A stretch of DNA of 64,000 bases from Daphnia carinata (taxonomy: Eukaryota > Arthropoda > Branchiopoda > Diplostraca > Daphniidae), in contig NW_026712513.1 in assembly GCF_022539665.2 (NCBI RefSeq), positions 1-64,000 on the forward strand, given 5' to 3'. The notes under the pieces are model-generated. The model saw only the letters and a program-made list of their open reading frames with translations. It searched no databases and was not told the DNA's origin. The translations under genes and the position numbers were made by a program. Shown one piece after another: positions 44,070 through 55,117 of this stretch. Within the stretch, counting starts at the first letter, position 1. Each line of letters begins with the position of its first letter.

Positions 44070-44142
44070 TGAACCTGCCAGGAGTCGAACCTGGAATCTC
44101 CTGATCCGTAGTCAGGCGCGTTATCCATTGCGCCACACATCC
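44070..44142 (-). tRNA. tRNA-Arg(ACG)-like, array unit 17
   Basis: Same type as unit 4. Confidence 0.55.
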
Positions 44143-44754
44143 ACTGGCGAATGATGAGTGACTAGTTAAGAAACTTAACCAAGGGCCACAACAGGTGTTT
44201 AACAAATGGATAAGAAATTTATTTCCCCAATTCGTTTAAGCAAATTACTTGTGTTCTGAATGTTACTTTACCCAAAGTGAGACTGGCAGACCGAAGGGAG
44301 ATTCTTTTTACTTAACATACACTTATGAACACCGTCACCGTGATGGTAGGATTCAGCGACCTGGCAAGGCTTGCAGGGTTCTTTAGTGGAAATGTTTTGT
44401 ACGATACTCCATTCAGTGAACCAAATTCCTTCCTCGAAATAGAAGGGATGCCTCCAGTCATTGCGGTAAGTGAAGTATTGTAGAAAAGACCACGCTTCGT
44501 CATCCGTTAAGACATCCCAAAGGTTTCTTTCTGTACAAACTCCACACATTCCCATTTTGCAGCAATCTCCACTAAGCTAGTCTCCCACTTTGCGAAACGT
44601 TGCTGTATTGGCCTTAAATATGGATTGAGACAAAAGCTACCGACGTCAGGCCACTTGACTGCTGGCACGACCTCTAAGACCACACCATCACTCCAGTTAA
44701 ACACGGCTTCAAAAACCATTATCAATCAATGTTCTTTACGTTTCACGTTTTCAA

Positions 44755-44827
44755 TGAGCCTGCCAGGAGTCGAACCTGGAATCTCCTGATCCGTAGTCAG
44801 GCGCGTTATCCATTGCGCCACAAATCC
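44755..44827 (-). tRNA. tRNA-Arg(ACG)-like, array unit 18
   Basis: Same type as unit 1. Confidence 0.55.
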
Positions 44828-45439
44828 ACTGGCGAATGATGAGTGACTAGTTAAGAAACTTAACCAAGGGCCACAACAGGTGTTTAACAAATGGATAAGA
44901 AATTTATTTCCCCAATTCGTTTAAGCAAATTACTTGTGTTCTGAATGTTACTTTACCCAAAGTGAGACTGGCAGACCGAAGGGAGATTCTTTTTACTTAA
45001 CATACACTTATGAACACCGTCACCGTGATGGTAGGATTCAGCGACCTGGCAAGGCTTGCAGGGTTCTTTAGTGGAAATGTTTTGTACGATACTCCATTCA
45101 GTGAACCAAATTCCTTCCTCGAAATAGAAGGGATGCCTCCAGTCATTGCGGTAAGTGAAGTATTGTAGAAAAGACCACGCTTCGTCATCCGTTAAGACAT
45201 CCCAAAGGTTTCTTTCTGTACAAACTCCACACATTCCCATTTTGCAGCAATCTCCACTAAGCTAGTCTCCCACTTTGCGAAACGTTGCTGTATTGGCCTT
45301 AAATATGGATTGAGACAAAAGCTACCGACGTCAGGCCACTTGACTGCTGGCACGACCTCTAAGACCACACCATCACTCCAGTTAAACACGGCTTCAAAAA
45401 CCATTATCAATCAATGTTCTTTACGTTTCACGTTTTCAA

Positions 45440-45512
45440 TGAACCTGCCAGGGATCGAACCTGGAATCTCCTGATCCGTAGTCAGGCGCGTTATCCATTG
45501 CGCCACACATCC
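45440..45512 (-). tRNA. tRNA-Arg(ACG)-like, array unit 19
   Basis: Same type as unit 2. Confidence 0.55.
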
Positions 45513-46124
45513 ACTGGCGAATGATGAGTGACTAGTTAAGAAACTTAACCAAGGGCCACAACAGGTGTTTAACAAATGGATAAGAAATTTATTTCCCCAA
45601 TTCGTTTAAGCAAATTACTTGTGTTCTGAATGTTACTTTACCCAAAGTGAGACTGGCAGACCGAAGGGAGATTCTTTTTACTTAACATACACTTATGAAC
45701 ACCGTCACCGTGATGGTAGGATTCAGCGACCTGGCAAGGCTTGCAGGGTTCTTTAGTGGAAATGTTTTGTACGATACTCCATTCAGTGAACCAAATTCCT
45801 TCCTCGAAATAGAAGGGATGCCTCCAGTCATTGCGGTAAGTGAAGTATTGTAGAAAAGACCACGCTTCGTCATCCGTTAAGACATCCCAAAGGTTTCTTT
45901 CTGTACAAACTCCACACATTCCCATTTTGCAGCAATCTCCACTAAGCTAGTCTCCCACTTTGCGAAACGTTGCTGTATTGGCCTTAAATATGGATTGAGA
46001 CAAAAGCTACCGACGTCAGGCCACTTGACTGCTGGCACGACCTCTAAGACCACACCATCACTCCAGTTAAACACGGCTTCAAAAACCATTATCAATCAAT
46101 GTTCTTTACGTTTCACGTTTTCAA

Positions 46125-46197
46125 TGAACGTGCCAGGGATCGAACCTGGAATCTCCTGATCCGTAGTCAGGCGCGTTATCCATTGCGCCACACATCC
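46125..46197 (-). tRNA. tRNA-Arg(ACG)-like, array unit 20, acceptor fully paired
   Basis: Same type as unit 7. Confidence 0.6.
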
Positions 46198-46809
46198 ACT
46201 GGCGAATGATGAGTGACTAGTTAAGAAACTTAACCAAGGGCCACAACAGGTGTTTAACAAATGGATAAGAAATTTATTTCCCCAATTCGTTTAAGCAAAT
46301 TACTTGTGTTCTGAATGTTACTTTACCCAAAGTGAGACTGGCAGACCGAAGGGAGATTCTTTTTACTTAACATACACTTATGAACACCGTCACCGTGATG
46401 GTAGGATTCAGCGACCTGGCAAGGCTTGCAGGGTTCTTTAGTGGAAATGTTTTGTACGATACTCCATTCAGTGAACCAAATTCCTTCCTCGAAATAGAAG
46501 GGATGCCTCCAGTCATTGCGGTAAGTGAAGTATTGTAGAAAAGACCACGCTTCGTCATCCGTTAAGACATCCCAAAGGTTTCTTTCTGTACAAACTCCAC
46601 ACATTCCCATTTTGCAGCAATCTCCACTAAGCTAGTCTCCCACTTTGCGAAACGTTGCTGTATTGGCCTTAAATATGGATTGAGACAAAAGCTACCGACG
46701 TCAGGCCACTTGACTGCTGGCACGACCTCTAAGACCACACCATCACTCCAGTTAAACACGGCTTCAAAAACCATTATCAATCAATGTTCTTTACGTTTCA
46801 CGTTTTCAA

Positions 46810-46882
46810 TGAACGTGCCAGGGATCGAACCTGGAATCTCCTGATCCGTAGTCAGGCGCGTTATCCATTGCGCCACAAATCC
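46810..46882 (-). tRNA. tRNA-Arg(ACG)-like, array unit 21
   Basis: Acceptor GGATTTG/CACGTTC; one mismatch. Last unit before the LTR. Confidence 0.55.
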
Positions 46883-47425
46883 ACTGACGAATGATGAGTG
46901 ACTAGTTAAGAAACTTAACCAAGGGCCACAACAGGTGTTTAACAAATGGATAAGAAATTTATTTCCCCAATTCGTTTAAGCAAATTACTTGTGTTCTGAA
47001 TGTTACTTTACCCAAAGTGAGACTGGCAGACCGAAAGGAGATTCTTTTTACTTAACATACACTTATGAACACCGTCACCGTGATGGTAGGATTCAGCGAC
47101 CTGGCAAGGCTTGCAGGGTTCTTTAGTGGAAATGTTTTGTACGATACTCCATTCAGTGAACCAAATTCCTTCCTCGAAATAGAAGGGATGCCTCCAGTCA
47201 TTGCGGTAAGTGAAGTATTGTAGAAAAGACCACGCTTCGTCATCCGTTAAGACATCCCAAAGGTTTCTTTCTGTACAAACTCCACACATTCCCATTTTGC
47301 AGCAATCTCCACTAAGCTAGTCTCCCACTTGGCGAAACGTTGCTGTATTGGCCTTAAATATGGATTGAGACAAAAGCTACCGACGTCAGGCCACTTGACT
47401 GCTGGCACGACCTCTAAGACCACAC

Positions 47426-48263
47426 TGTAACGAAGTCAATAAATACTTTATACGTTTATATTCTTGTCTATGTATGCTTATTATTATATCCATTTAATTC
47501 ATATTAATTGCACAATATAGTTGCGCAATTCCATAACTGCGTAATTCTTATAACTGCGCCATTTCCATATTGCACCATCAATATGCGCAGCAACTTGACC
47601 TATATAAACACCTGCTTTATGCTATATCATATTTCATCGGCACAAAGCCGCTTATAACAACACGTTTGATTGGCGGAAACAAGTATGACTCATTGTTGCA
47701 CCATCATCTCGCCATATCCAATTCCATGTATTGATGACTAATAATTGCGCAGCAATTTATCATTGCCCAATATGCGAAGTTTCTTGATGAACTCAAGACC
47801 TGAAGAAAGAGAGTTACCGACGAGTATCTGACTCTTACGGTCAAGTTCATATTCAGCTCGTGCCTCCTTTTGTTTCAATATTGTGTTTGAGAATTGATCT
47901 TAGTCTCGTGCCCAAGTGAGAGTCAATTCTTACAACTTGTGTTACCAACGTGCCGACGAGTTGTGTTACAACTCGTCTTCAGCTTACATCTGCTCTCTTA
48001 TTCTGCCCGTGCTATTGCGGTAAGCTCACACTACAGTTATCCCGTTACACTTTCAGTTTCCCTTTTATTTCGTATGTTTCTCTTGTTCTTTTATTCGAAA
48101 CCTCTTGTACTTTTATGCTTAAACTAAGACAAATATAGTCGTCATTGTGGGTACAACGCCTCTGAGTTCTATCATTCTTTTATTCATTTATTATTTTATT
48201 ATTTTTATTCTTTATTGTCTTAAATTCGTAAAGTCCATCTTCCCACAAGGAAGATGCTTTACA
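47426..48263 (+). repeat. 5' LTR of family A, right copy
   Basis: The LTR is 838 bp. The TATATAAA promoter box is at 47601-47608. By eye it is identical to the left copy's 3' LTR. It is directly preceded by ACAC (47422-47425). Confidence 0.95.
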
Positions 48264-48266
48264 TAA

Positions 48267-48278
48267 TGGTGGCAGCGA
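48267..48278 (+). other. Primer binding site (family A)
   Basis: TGGTGGCAGCGA lies 3 bases (TAA) inside the LTR. Eleven bases match the complement of a tRNA-Leu 3' end, as in family B. Confidence 0.6.
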
Positions 48279-48297
48279 TTTCTCGGACTCACCCACA

Positions 48298-51096
48298 ATG
48301 ACTGATAATATTTTCCACAGTAGGCCTAAACTTTCTCGAACGCCTGTTGCCGCTACTAACATTTCTGTTGAGGCCACTACACCTATTGACGAATCCGTAG
48401 CGAGAGCTATCAATTTTGAAGCATTACCCACTGCTAAGTCTGCCGTTGCTGATAAGTTTACGGGGTGTAAGACTTCCAATAGGAAAACAAACGCTATTAA
48501 AAAGTCCGCTTCCCCTGTTTTAAAACCAAGGGCGATTCCTGATAGCTCTCAGAAGAGGAAGTTAAGATCAAATTCCGCATACGAGTCGGTACCTGGTCTA
48601 GACATACCGAACGCTCGCAAACCTCAGGTCCAGCGCACAGAGAAAACCTCGACTTTTACGAAGTCACCCTCCCTTTTAGACAGAATTGTAGGACATCTTT
48701 CGCCAAAACGAAGGTCCGTTTCCCAGCAAACTTCTCCCACCAAATCTTTCTCGATTGCCGTTTCGAATTTCTTTTCGGAAAAGAGAGCAGCCAATGGAAG
48801 AACAGCTCAACGTGAGTCTCAAGCATCTTTTGCAAGAAGTCAAAAAGAACGGAAACAGCATCTTTCAGTCACCGAAAAGCCAGCTGCCGTTCCTATTACT
48901 AACCCTCCAAAGCCTCAAGGAGAGGGAGAAGGATTTTCAGTCAAGCGACCCGAAAATCTGGGATCACCTTGTCCAGTTGATGCTCGACGTCCAGAGGAAT
49001 TACCACGTGGAACAGCCGACGCAGACGAATTGGAAACAACCGAGGATTCTCCTGACGTACCTGACATCCATTCTGGAAGTGAAAGTCAGTGGACCGATAC
49101 CGAAGAAGACGAAGAAGCAGACAGGGGAGGTTGTGACGGAGCTCAAGGGGATTTTCACCCGGCACGCGAGACAGGTTTTGACTTGTCTACACGGTCAAAT
49201 CTACAATCTCATCGATCTGCAAAAGATCACACCAACGAGAGCGGGAAGAATTTTCGGGTTCGTTCCGAGAAAAGATATCGAAACCACCGACGAGGACGGC
49301 AGATACGTGGAGATAATCACCGTAGTGAGCGACATATCAATCCATCTGGAAGAAATCTTACTGGCATCACAACGAGCATTCTTGAAGGAAGTGAACAACC
49401 TAGCGTCGTACCTGGAAAAACTAAACTTAATCAACAATTTGGAGGTGCTGCAACCAGAAATTCAACTTCTCTTGGACAAACTGAACAATTTTCCGGAAGC
49501 CAACAACCCAGTCAACGCACAGGAGGCCAACAACATCAAACCACTAATCACGCAAACGGAAATACGATTGAAACAAGCGCTGTTGTGCATACAAACGAAC
49601 ATTACCCAACTACAAGCCACACCGGCCCAACACACATCGCCGCTGTCGGAAACAACCTCGCAAGAACGGCGGACACACAGCAGACGCCAACGTTGCAGAC
49701 GATCAATCAATCGAATCGTTCCTCACATCCAACCCTCCAGACGACCGGAAGAGATACCAGAGGGCATCAGGCAATTTCGAGTGGCATTCCAGAACTCCCT
49801 CCGAATCCACAACGAAGAACAATAAATTTCCCTTCATTTAATCCAAACATGGCTAGTTCTTCATCCCCATCACGGACAGCCACGGTCAACGACTTGAACG
49901 ATCTTCAGACTACCCAACATACCTTCGCGCGCTTACAACTGCTTCCTTCTTTTTCAGGGAGTCCAATTTCTCGTTTTGATTCCTGGATCGAATCCTTTGA
50001 AAGCGTAATTGAGGGGTCAGGATGGTCAGAGGAGAAGGTTATTCAGATGTTGCGAGCAAAAATGACTGATAAGGCTTTTTCCGTAGTGCAAAATATTGTC
50101 AAAGATCATCCTCATGACTATACGTCTATTAAAGAAGCTTTACTTGATCACTTTCACGGGGACGAAAACGTTGACTTGTATATTAAGAAATTTAATAAGG
50201 CTAAACGGAAACCGGGAGAAAAAATAATTGATTATGCTCATCGTCTTCAGGAAATCTTTAAAAAAGCGTATCCTGTAGGCCATATCGAGCGTTCCTTTTC
50301 AATTATTCTCATGCAGAAATTTATCGAAGGTTTGGATTCCAAGTTACAGGCGAAAGTTAAGTACAAAGAATTTGGCGACTTTAACGCACTGGTTGCAACG
50401 ACACGCGTTTATGCTGTTCGCTTGGAAGCACTCGAATCTGACCGTGAAAAACATGAGTTTGTTAGGGCGATCGACGAGTCGAAAGGTGCAGAAAATACAG
50501 AATTGCATGAGATTAAGCAGATGTTAATCGATCAGAAAGCAATAGTCAATCAGGCCGTCGCGAATATACGTCAAGGGAACAAGATCGTAGACACTCCGAA
50601 ATCGGAGAAGGATGAAATTAAAGACGCGCTGCGCGAGCTCAGTCAGGCGGTCAAACAACTCCAAATTAATAAGAAGGATAATGTTTCTTCTTCGGCGGGT
50701 GCCCCATATAAAAAAAGGGTATCATTTCAAACAGGCAACGGCAATCGGGAAAGGAACTGGAAGACAAACCCTCCACCTTTCCCTAAGAGTAACACCCACC
50801 CGTATCAAGGGGATAAGAACCAAAATAGGCCTACAAATTATATGCCATCTTCGCCAAGATCTGGTCATAATCCGAACAATGGGCCTATTGAGAATGTAAT
50901 AACTTGCAACTATTGTGGGTTTCGGGGTCACACACAATCGGAGTGCCGTAAATTTCAACGGTATATGTTGGAACAAGCACAGCCCCCAATTTGCTATTCT
51001 TGCCGTGAGATCGGCCATAAATCAAACAATTGTCCCAAGTATAGGGCCAGTAGGCCTAATATTCCGGGTCCCCCTCAGCATCAGGGAAACCAATAA
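48298..51096 (+). CDS. gag: Gag polyprotein (family A)
   Basis: The predicted protein has 932 residues; the ATG is 34 bases after the LTR. Residues 1 to about 520 are disordered and rich in Ser, Thr, Gln and Arg, and 165-509 are overlapped by another ORF. The capsid-like part follows (about 540-720, including SGSPISRFDSWIESFE and KRKPGEKIIDYAHRLQEIF). Two CCHC knuckles lie near 869-912: CNYCGFRGHTQSEC and CYSCREIGHKSNNC. The stop is 6 nt past the frameshift heptamer. Particle assembly and RNA packaging are the expected roles. I see no PPxY or PTAP late motif in it, which fits supply of such a motif by the small ORF. Confidence 0.93.
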   Translation: MTDNIFHSRPKLSRTPVAATNISVEATTPIDESVARAINFEALPTAKSAVADKFTGCKTSNRKTNAIKKSASPVLKPRAIPDSSQKRKLRSNSAYESVPGLDIPNARKPQVQRTEKTSTFTKSPSLLDRIVGHLSPKRRSVSQQTSPTKSFSIAVSNFFSEKRAANGRTAQRESQASFARSQKERKQHLSVTEKPAAVPITNPPKPQGEGEGFSVKRPENLGSPCPVDARRPEELPRGTADADELETTEDSPDVPDIHSGSESQWTDTEEDEEADRGGCDGAQGDFHPARETGFDLSTRSNLQSHRSAKDHTNESGKNFRVRSEKRYRNHRRGRQIRGDNHRSERHINPSGRNLTGITTSILEGSEQPSVVPGKTKLNQQFGGAATRNSTSLGQTEQFSGSQQPSQRTGGQQHQTTNHANGNTIETSAVVHTNEHYPTTSHTGPTHIAAVGNNLARTADTQQTPTLQTINQSNRSSHPTLQTTGRDTRGHQAISSGIPELPPNPQRRTINFPSFNPNMASSSSPSRTATVNDLNDLQTTQHTFARLQLLPSFSGSPISRFDSWIESFESVIEGSGWSEEKVIQMLRAKMTDKAFSVVQNIVKDHPHDYTSIKEALLDHFHGDENVDLYIKKFNKAKRKPGEKIIDYAHRLQEIFKKAYPVGHIERSFSIILMQKFIEGLDSKLQAKVKYKEFGDFNALVATTRVYAVRLEALESDREKHEFVRAIDESKGAENTELHEIKQMLIDQKAIVNQAVANIRQGNKIVDTPKSEKDEIKDALRELSQAVKQLQINKKDNVSSSAGAPYKKRVSFQTGNGNRERNWKTNPPPFPKSNTHPYQGDKNQNRPTNYMPSSPRSGHNPNNGPIENVITCNYCGFRGHTQSECRKFQRYMLEQAQPPICYSCREIGHKSNNCPKYRASRPNIPGPPQHQGNQ
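48794..49825 (+). CDS. Overlapping ORF inside gag, +1 frame (family A)
   Basis: The predicted protein has 343 residues from the ATG at 48794 (MEEQLNVSL). The frame is open further upstream to 48755, but this start matches the family B protein (MDDHLNLSL). It lies entirely inside gag, in the +1 frame. Not recognised. It is leucine-rich and helical, with shared blocks DPKIW (about 46-50), FG-VP (about 160), SIHLE--LL (about 185-195) and a paired L-S-L-x-KL helix. The end is strongly basic (RRTHSRRQRCRRS), like a nuclear localisation or RNA-binding tail. Conservation with 27686-28597 is better in this frame than in gag. A Rev-like or other accessory role is speculation. Confidence 0.82.
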   Translation: MEEQLNVSLKHLLQEVKKNGNSIFQSPKSQLPFLLLTLQSLKEREKDFQSSDPKIWDHLVQLMLDVQRNYHVEQPTQTNWKQPRILLTYLTSILEVKVSGPIPKKTKKQTGEVVTELKGIFTRHARQVLTCLHGQIYNLIDLQKITPTRAGRIFGFVPRKDIETTDEDGRYVEIITVVSDISIHLEEILLASQRAFLKEVNNLASYLEKLNLINNLEVLQPEIQLLLDKLNNFPEANNPVNAQEANNIKPLITQTEIRLKQALLCIQTNITQLQATPAQHTSPLSETTSQERRTHSRRQRCRRSINRIVPHIQPSRRPEEIPEGIRQFRVAFQNSLRIHNEEQ

Positions 51097-51126
51097 GTAT
51101 CAACTGTAACTTCGGGTCAGTTGATA
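51084..51126 (+). promoter_or_regulatory. -1 ribosomal frameshift signal (family A)
   Basis: G GGA AAC (51084-51090) sits in the gag frame with the classic X XXY YYZ phase. A 7-nt spacer is followed by a perfect 9-bp stem TATCAACTG/CAGTTGATA (51098-51106 and 51118-51126) around an 11-nt loop. Pol is open in the -1 frame through the site. Family B has the same heptamer, spacer length and stem, with one loop change. Confidence 0.87.
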
Positions 51127-54100
51127 GGGTACCTCAGTTGAAATCCCGACAAGTTGCGAAATTAACAACAATAATAAACGAATCGACCCCCAGAATTCCA
51201 TTACAAATTTTTCAGATCCCTTTACAGGCATTATTTGACACAGGCGCGTCTAGAAGCATAATTCACGAGAAGATATTTCAAAAGCTTCCCTCGAGAAATC
51301 AAGTAACCTGCAGTCAGCTTGATTTCGATTTATACGATGTGGGAGATAACAAGTTGCATACGCTGGGTAAAGTTACATTGCCCGTACGTTACGGAGAGTC
51401 CGTTTTACGGCAAGAGTTCATTGTTACAAATGGTGTTTCTGAAGACTGTATCCTTGGATGGGATGCAATCCAGAAACACGGGTTTCGGCTTGACGGAGAA
51501 GCCAAACGTATTTACTTAGCCAGGGATGAGCAGGGATCAGCCATCTCTAGGGCACCAGACATGGCAATTACGACGGTCAAAAAGACGACGCTAGTTCGTC
51601 AGACGGCGCTCGTAATCGCAGCGCAAATGACAGTTCATTTCCGTATGTCCCCCCTAATAGCACATTTATTTTTACCCCAGCAGAGGATTTGCCGGCCGGT
51701 ATTTTTATTGAAGAATTTGTTGGAACTGTATCGGAAGATGGGAAATATCAAATTATGGTCGAAAACCATTCGTTAAGTCAAGTCATACTTCCTAGGAATA
51801 CAACCTTAGGCCAAATCGAAGTAATTCATAACGTAATTGGTAAGATTGCCTTATGTCAACCAGAGGAAAAGCCTACACAAAAACGGGAGCTAGTTTTAAT
51901 TTCGGAAGTCGACGCTGAATTTCAAGCTCCGCTCTCAAGTTTATTAAATGACTTTCATGACTTGTTCGCAACAAAAGACTCGGAATTAGGGAGCACTAAT
52001 CTCATTAAGCATACGATCGATACCCAAGGAAGAGGCCCTATCCGGCAACGACCCTATCGAGTTACGAACCACCAAAGAAAGATACTGGAGGATAAAGTGC
52101 AGGAAATGATGGACGCAAATGTAATACAATATTCTCATTCTCCATGGGCGTCACCTGTGGTTTTGGTTGAGAAGAAAGGCGGAGACGTGAGGTTTTGCGT
52201 TGATTATCGGAAATTAAATAGCATTACAAAAAAAGATTCATTCCCTATGCCAAGGATTGATGAAACGTTAGATAAATTATATGGGAAGAAATTTTTTACG
52301 ACCCTCGATTTGGCCTCCGGCTACTGGCAAATTCAAGTGAATGAACCAGACATTGAAAAAACGGCTTTTGTAGTAGAAAACAATCTTTACGAGTTTAAAA
52401 GGATGGCGTTTGGCTTGTGCAATGCACCCGCCACATTTCAAAGATTAATGAATTATGTACTGAAAGACGTTTTGGGACATAAAGCGTTAGTTTATTTGGA
52501 TGACGTCATTATATTTTCGGATACTTTTGATAAGCATTTGAAAGATATTCGGGAAATTTTTACCTTATTGAAAACTGCCAATTTAAAATTAAAACTTAAG
52601 AAATGTCAATTCGTTAAACGTTCTGTAAATTATTTGGGCCACGTCATTTCGACTGAGGGAATTAAACCTGATGCTGGAAAAATCGACAAAATATTAAATT
52701 ACAAAACGCCTACTTCTGCCGATGAGGTGAGGTCATTTCTCGGCTTAGCAGGTTATTATAGGAGATTTATTCCCAACTTTGGTTCAATCGCAAAACCTCT
52801 GACTAGGTTAACTCACAAAGATCTTAGTAAAAGACCTTTTACCTGGGGAGACGAAGAACAAGTCGCGTTTGTAAAGTTGCGGACATCCCTGGTTACACCG
52901 CCGGTTCTCGCATATCCAAATTTTAATGAAAAATTTATTCTTTTCACTGACGCATGCGACTATGGTATTGGGGCCGTCTTATCTCAAATGCAAAACGGCC
53001 AAGAGCACCCGATAGCGTACTCCAGTAGGCAGTTAACTAAGGCGGAAATGAAGTATAGTACAACCGAAAAAGAAGCTCTGGCAGTCGTGGATGCCATTAA
53101 ACATTTCCGTCACTATCTCTTGGATAAACCCTTTGAGATAATTAGTGACCATCGTCCTTTGCAGTGGCTTAAAAATCAGAAGGATAATAATGGAAGGTTA
53201 GGGAGGTGGGCCATTTTATTGGCTGCAACAAATTATGAATTAAAATATAGGCCAGGCCGTGTTCACCAGAACGCGGACTGTTTGTCTAGATTAAAAATAG
53301 CTAGCATTCAAACTGGGAAGGATATTAAATTGATCTGCGAAAAACAACAGGAGGACGACCTCTGTATAGCCATCAAGAATTATCTGGAAGAAGGAGAGCT
53401 GGATGAAATTTTTACATTGTCCAAACCCGAGTGGGTAAAGGAAATTGAATATTTTGAGGTAATTGAAGGAATACTTTATAGACGGGAACTGCCATCTCAG
53501 AGTAATAAAAGGAACGACACCCATCATCAATTAGTTTTGCCATTATCCTTACGCCACCTAGTGCTTAAAGAATTACACGACGCACCGATGGGTGGACATT
53601 TGGCATTTTATAAGACTTATATGAAAGTCAAAAATAATTATTATTGGCCCAACATGAGAGGCGATGTTAAAGAATATTGCCGGGCTTGTGAAGTTTGCAT
53701 AGCCAACACTGCTTCACCCTATCGAGCACTTTTGCATCCGCACGAAGTTGCGAAGGCTCCTTTTGATGTAATTGGAATGGACTTTCTGGGTCCTATTACA
53801 CCAGTTTCGCCCAATGGTAATAGTTACATTTTGGTTATTACAGATTATTTTAGCCGTTGGGTTGAGGCTGTTGCTTTAAAAGATCAAACTGCTCAGACAA
53901 CAGCAGAATGTGTATATAAAACTGTTATTGTTAGACATGGTATGCCTAAGGCAATTATTTCTGATCGTGGGACAAATTTCACGTCCAAGTTATTTCGCTA
54001 TTTTTGTAAAAAATTGAAGATCGATCAGAGGTTAACCACCGCTTATAACCCTGCTAGTAATGGGGAGACGGAAAGGTTCAATCGAACTTTAACGTCTATG

Positions 54101-55060
54101 TTAAGAAAAGAATTAAAAGACGGCGAGCATGCCAATTGGGAAGAAATATTAGATGATGTTTTATTTGCGTATCGTAGCTCGGTCCACTCTTCGACATTGG
54201 ACACTCCATATTATTTACTTCACGGTAGGGACCCAAACATTCCTATTAACGAATTTCTTAATGCATCTCCCAAAACATTCAAATCTTCTTCTGACTATGT
54301 TGGGAATCTGACAGAACGTTTGCGTTATAGTTTTCAAAGAGTTAGAGAGGAAAGCGAAAAAGCTAGAAAGCGCCAAAGGGAACAATATAACAAGCGCGCG
54401 AAAGAAAAACGATATGTGATAGGCGATCGGGTGTTATTGGATATTCGAGTAGTCAAGGAAGGAGATAGCAAGAAATTTACTTCGAAATATAAAGGGCCTT
54501 ATAGAATAGTAAACGTTTATTCAAATAATACTGTAGACATTGCTGATAATTCATATATATGTCAGCGTACGCATGTAAATAGATTAAAACCCTTGTATGA
54601 AACAATGCTGTGGAAACATGAGCATTGTCCGCCACTTGAGACCCCTTTGGAATTCGAGAGCCGATTCCGGAAGTCTATTGCGACTCAAACTAATGTGCGT
54701 GAACACGAGCACGATGTCGAAACCGCAAGGCAACAAAACACCGAGTCCGAAGCCGTATCAGAAGTGGTATCAGACACTTATTCGGCAAATCATCAACTTG
54801 TGCGAGAAGACAATGTGATCGGCCCGTCTCATCTGTCGTTCGAAGGACGATTAACCTCGAGTGACAATTGCGATGTGACGAATGATGCTCAGCATCCAAT
54901 GCCACTTTCCGAAAATACTCCTATATACGCTGATAGTGATTCCGACCTTCAACAAGTAGAGCCCAAAGATGATGTGACAGCAGCGTTATTGCATCAAGAA
55001 GTCACCCGACGCCCTCAGCGAAATCGGAGAAAACCGATTCGTTACAGGGACGAAATGTAG
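51090..55060 (+). pseudogene. pol: Pol polyprotein (family A, right), broken by one-base deletion
   Basis: Protease LFDTGAS (about 51229-51250) is visible in the first frame. Near 51632 one G present in the left copy (262-272 region) is missing, so the frame leaves the pol frame and stops at 51776. The remainder (RT, RNase H, integrase) is open in another frame to 55060 with all motifs of the left copy intact. A Pro-to-Ala change lies near 52672. The lesion leaves the copy unable to make RT and integrase normally, unless it is a sequencing error. Confidence 0.9.
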
Positions 55061-55109
55061 CGTCATCATACATCCTAGTTCGATTGCCGAACCAATACCG
55101 AGTGATTAC

Positions 55110-55117
55110 TATATAAA
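55110..55117 (+). promoter_or_regulatory. Candidate internal TATA box (family A, right)
   Basis: TATATAAA lies between the pol stop and the small ORF, as at 3743-3750. Confidence 0.4.

Larger units (their letters stand above)
34371..47425 (-). repeat. 685-bp tRNA-Arg/ORF tandem array, 19 units
   Basis: Nineteen head-to-tail units were counted from ORF low coordinates 34677 to 47008. Spacing is 685 except 683 (before 36730), 689 (before 39474) and 684 (before 42213). Units 3-7 share GGATAACAAAT where the others have GGATAAGAAAT. Variation is otherwise concentrated in the tRNA module. The array ends at GACCACAC, directly against the LTR at 47426. Confidence 0.95.

Noticed and set aside
34371-47425. 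Regular repeats as a CRISPR-like array
   Set aside because: The unit is 685 bp with no spacer diversity and the DNA is eukaryotic.
50612-50899. 95-codon ORF overlapping the end of gag in family A
   Set aside because: No homologous frame was seen in family B and it falls in the low-complexity part of gag.
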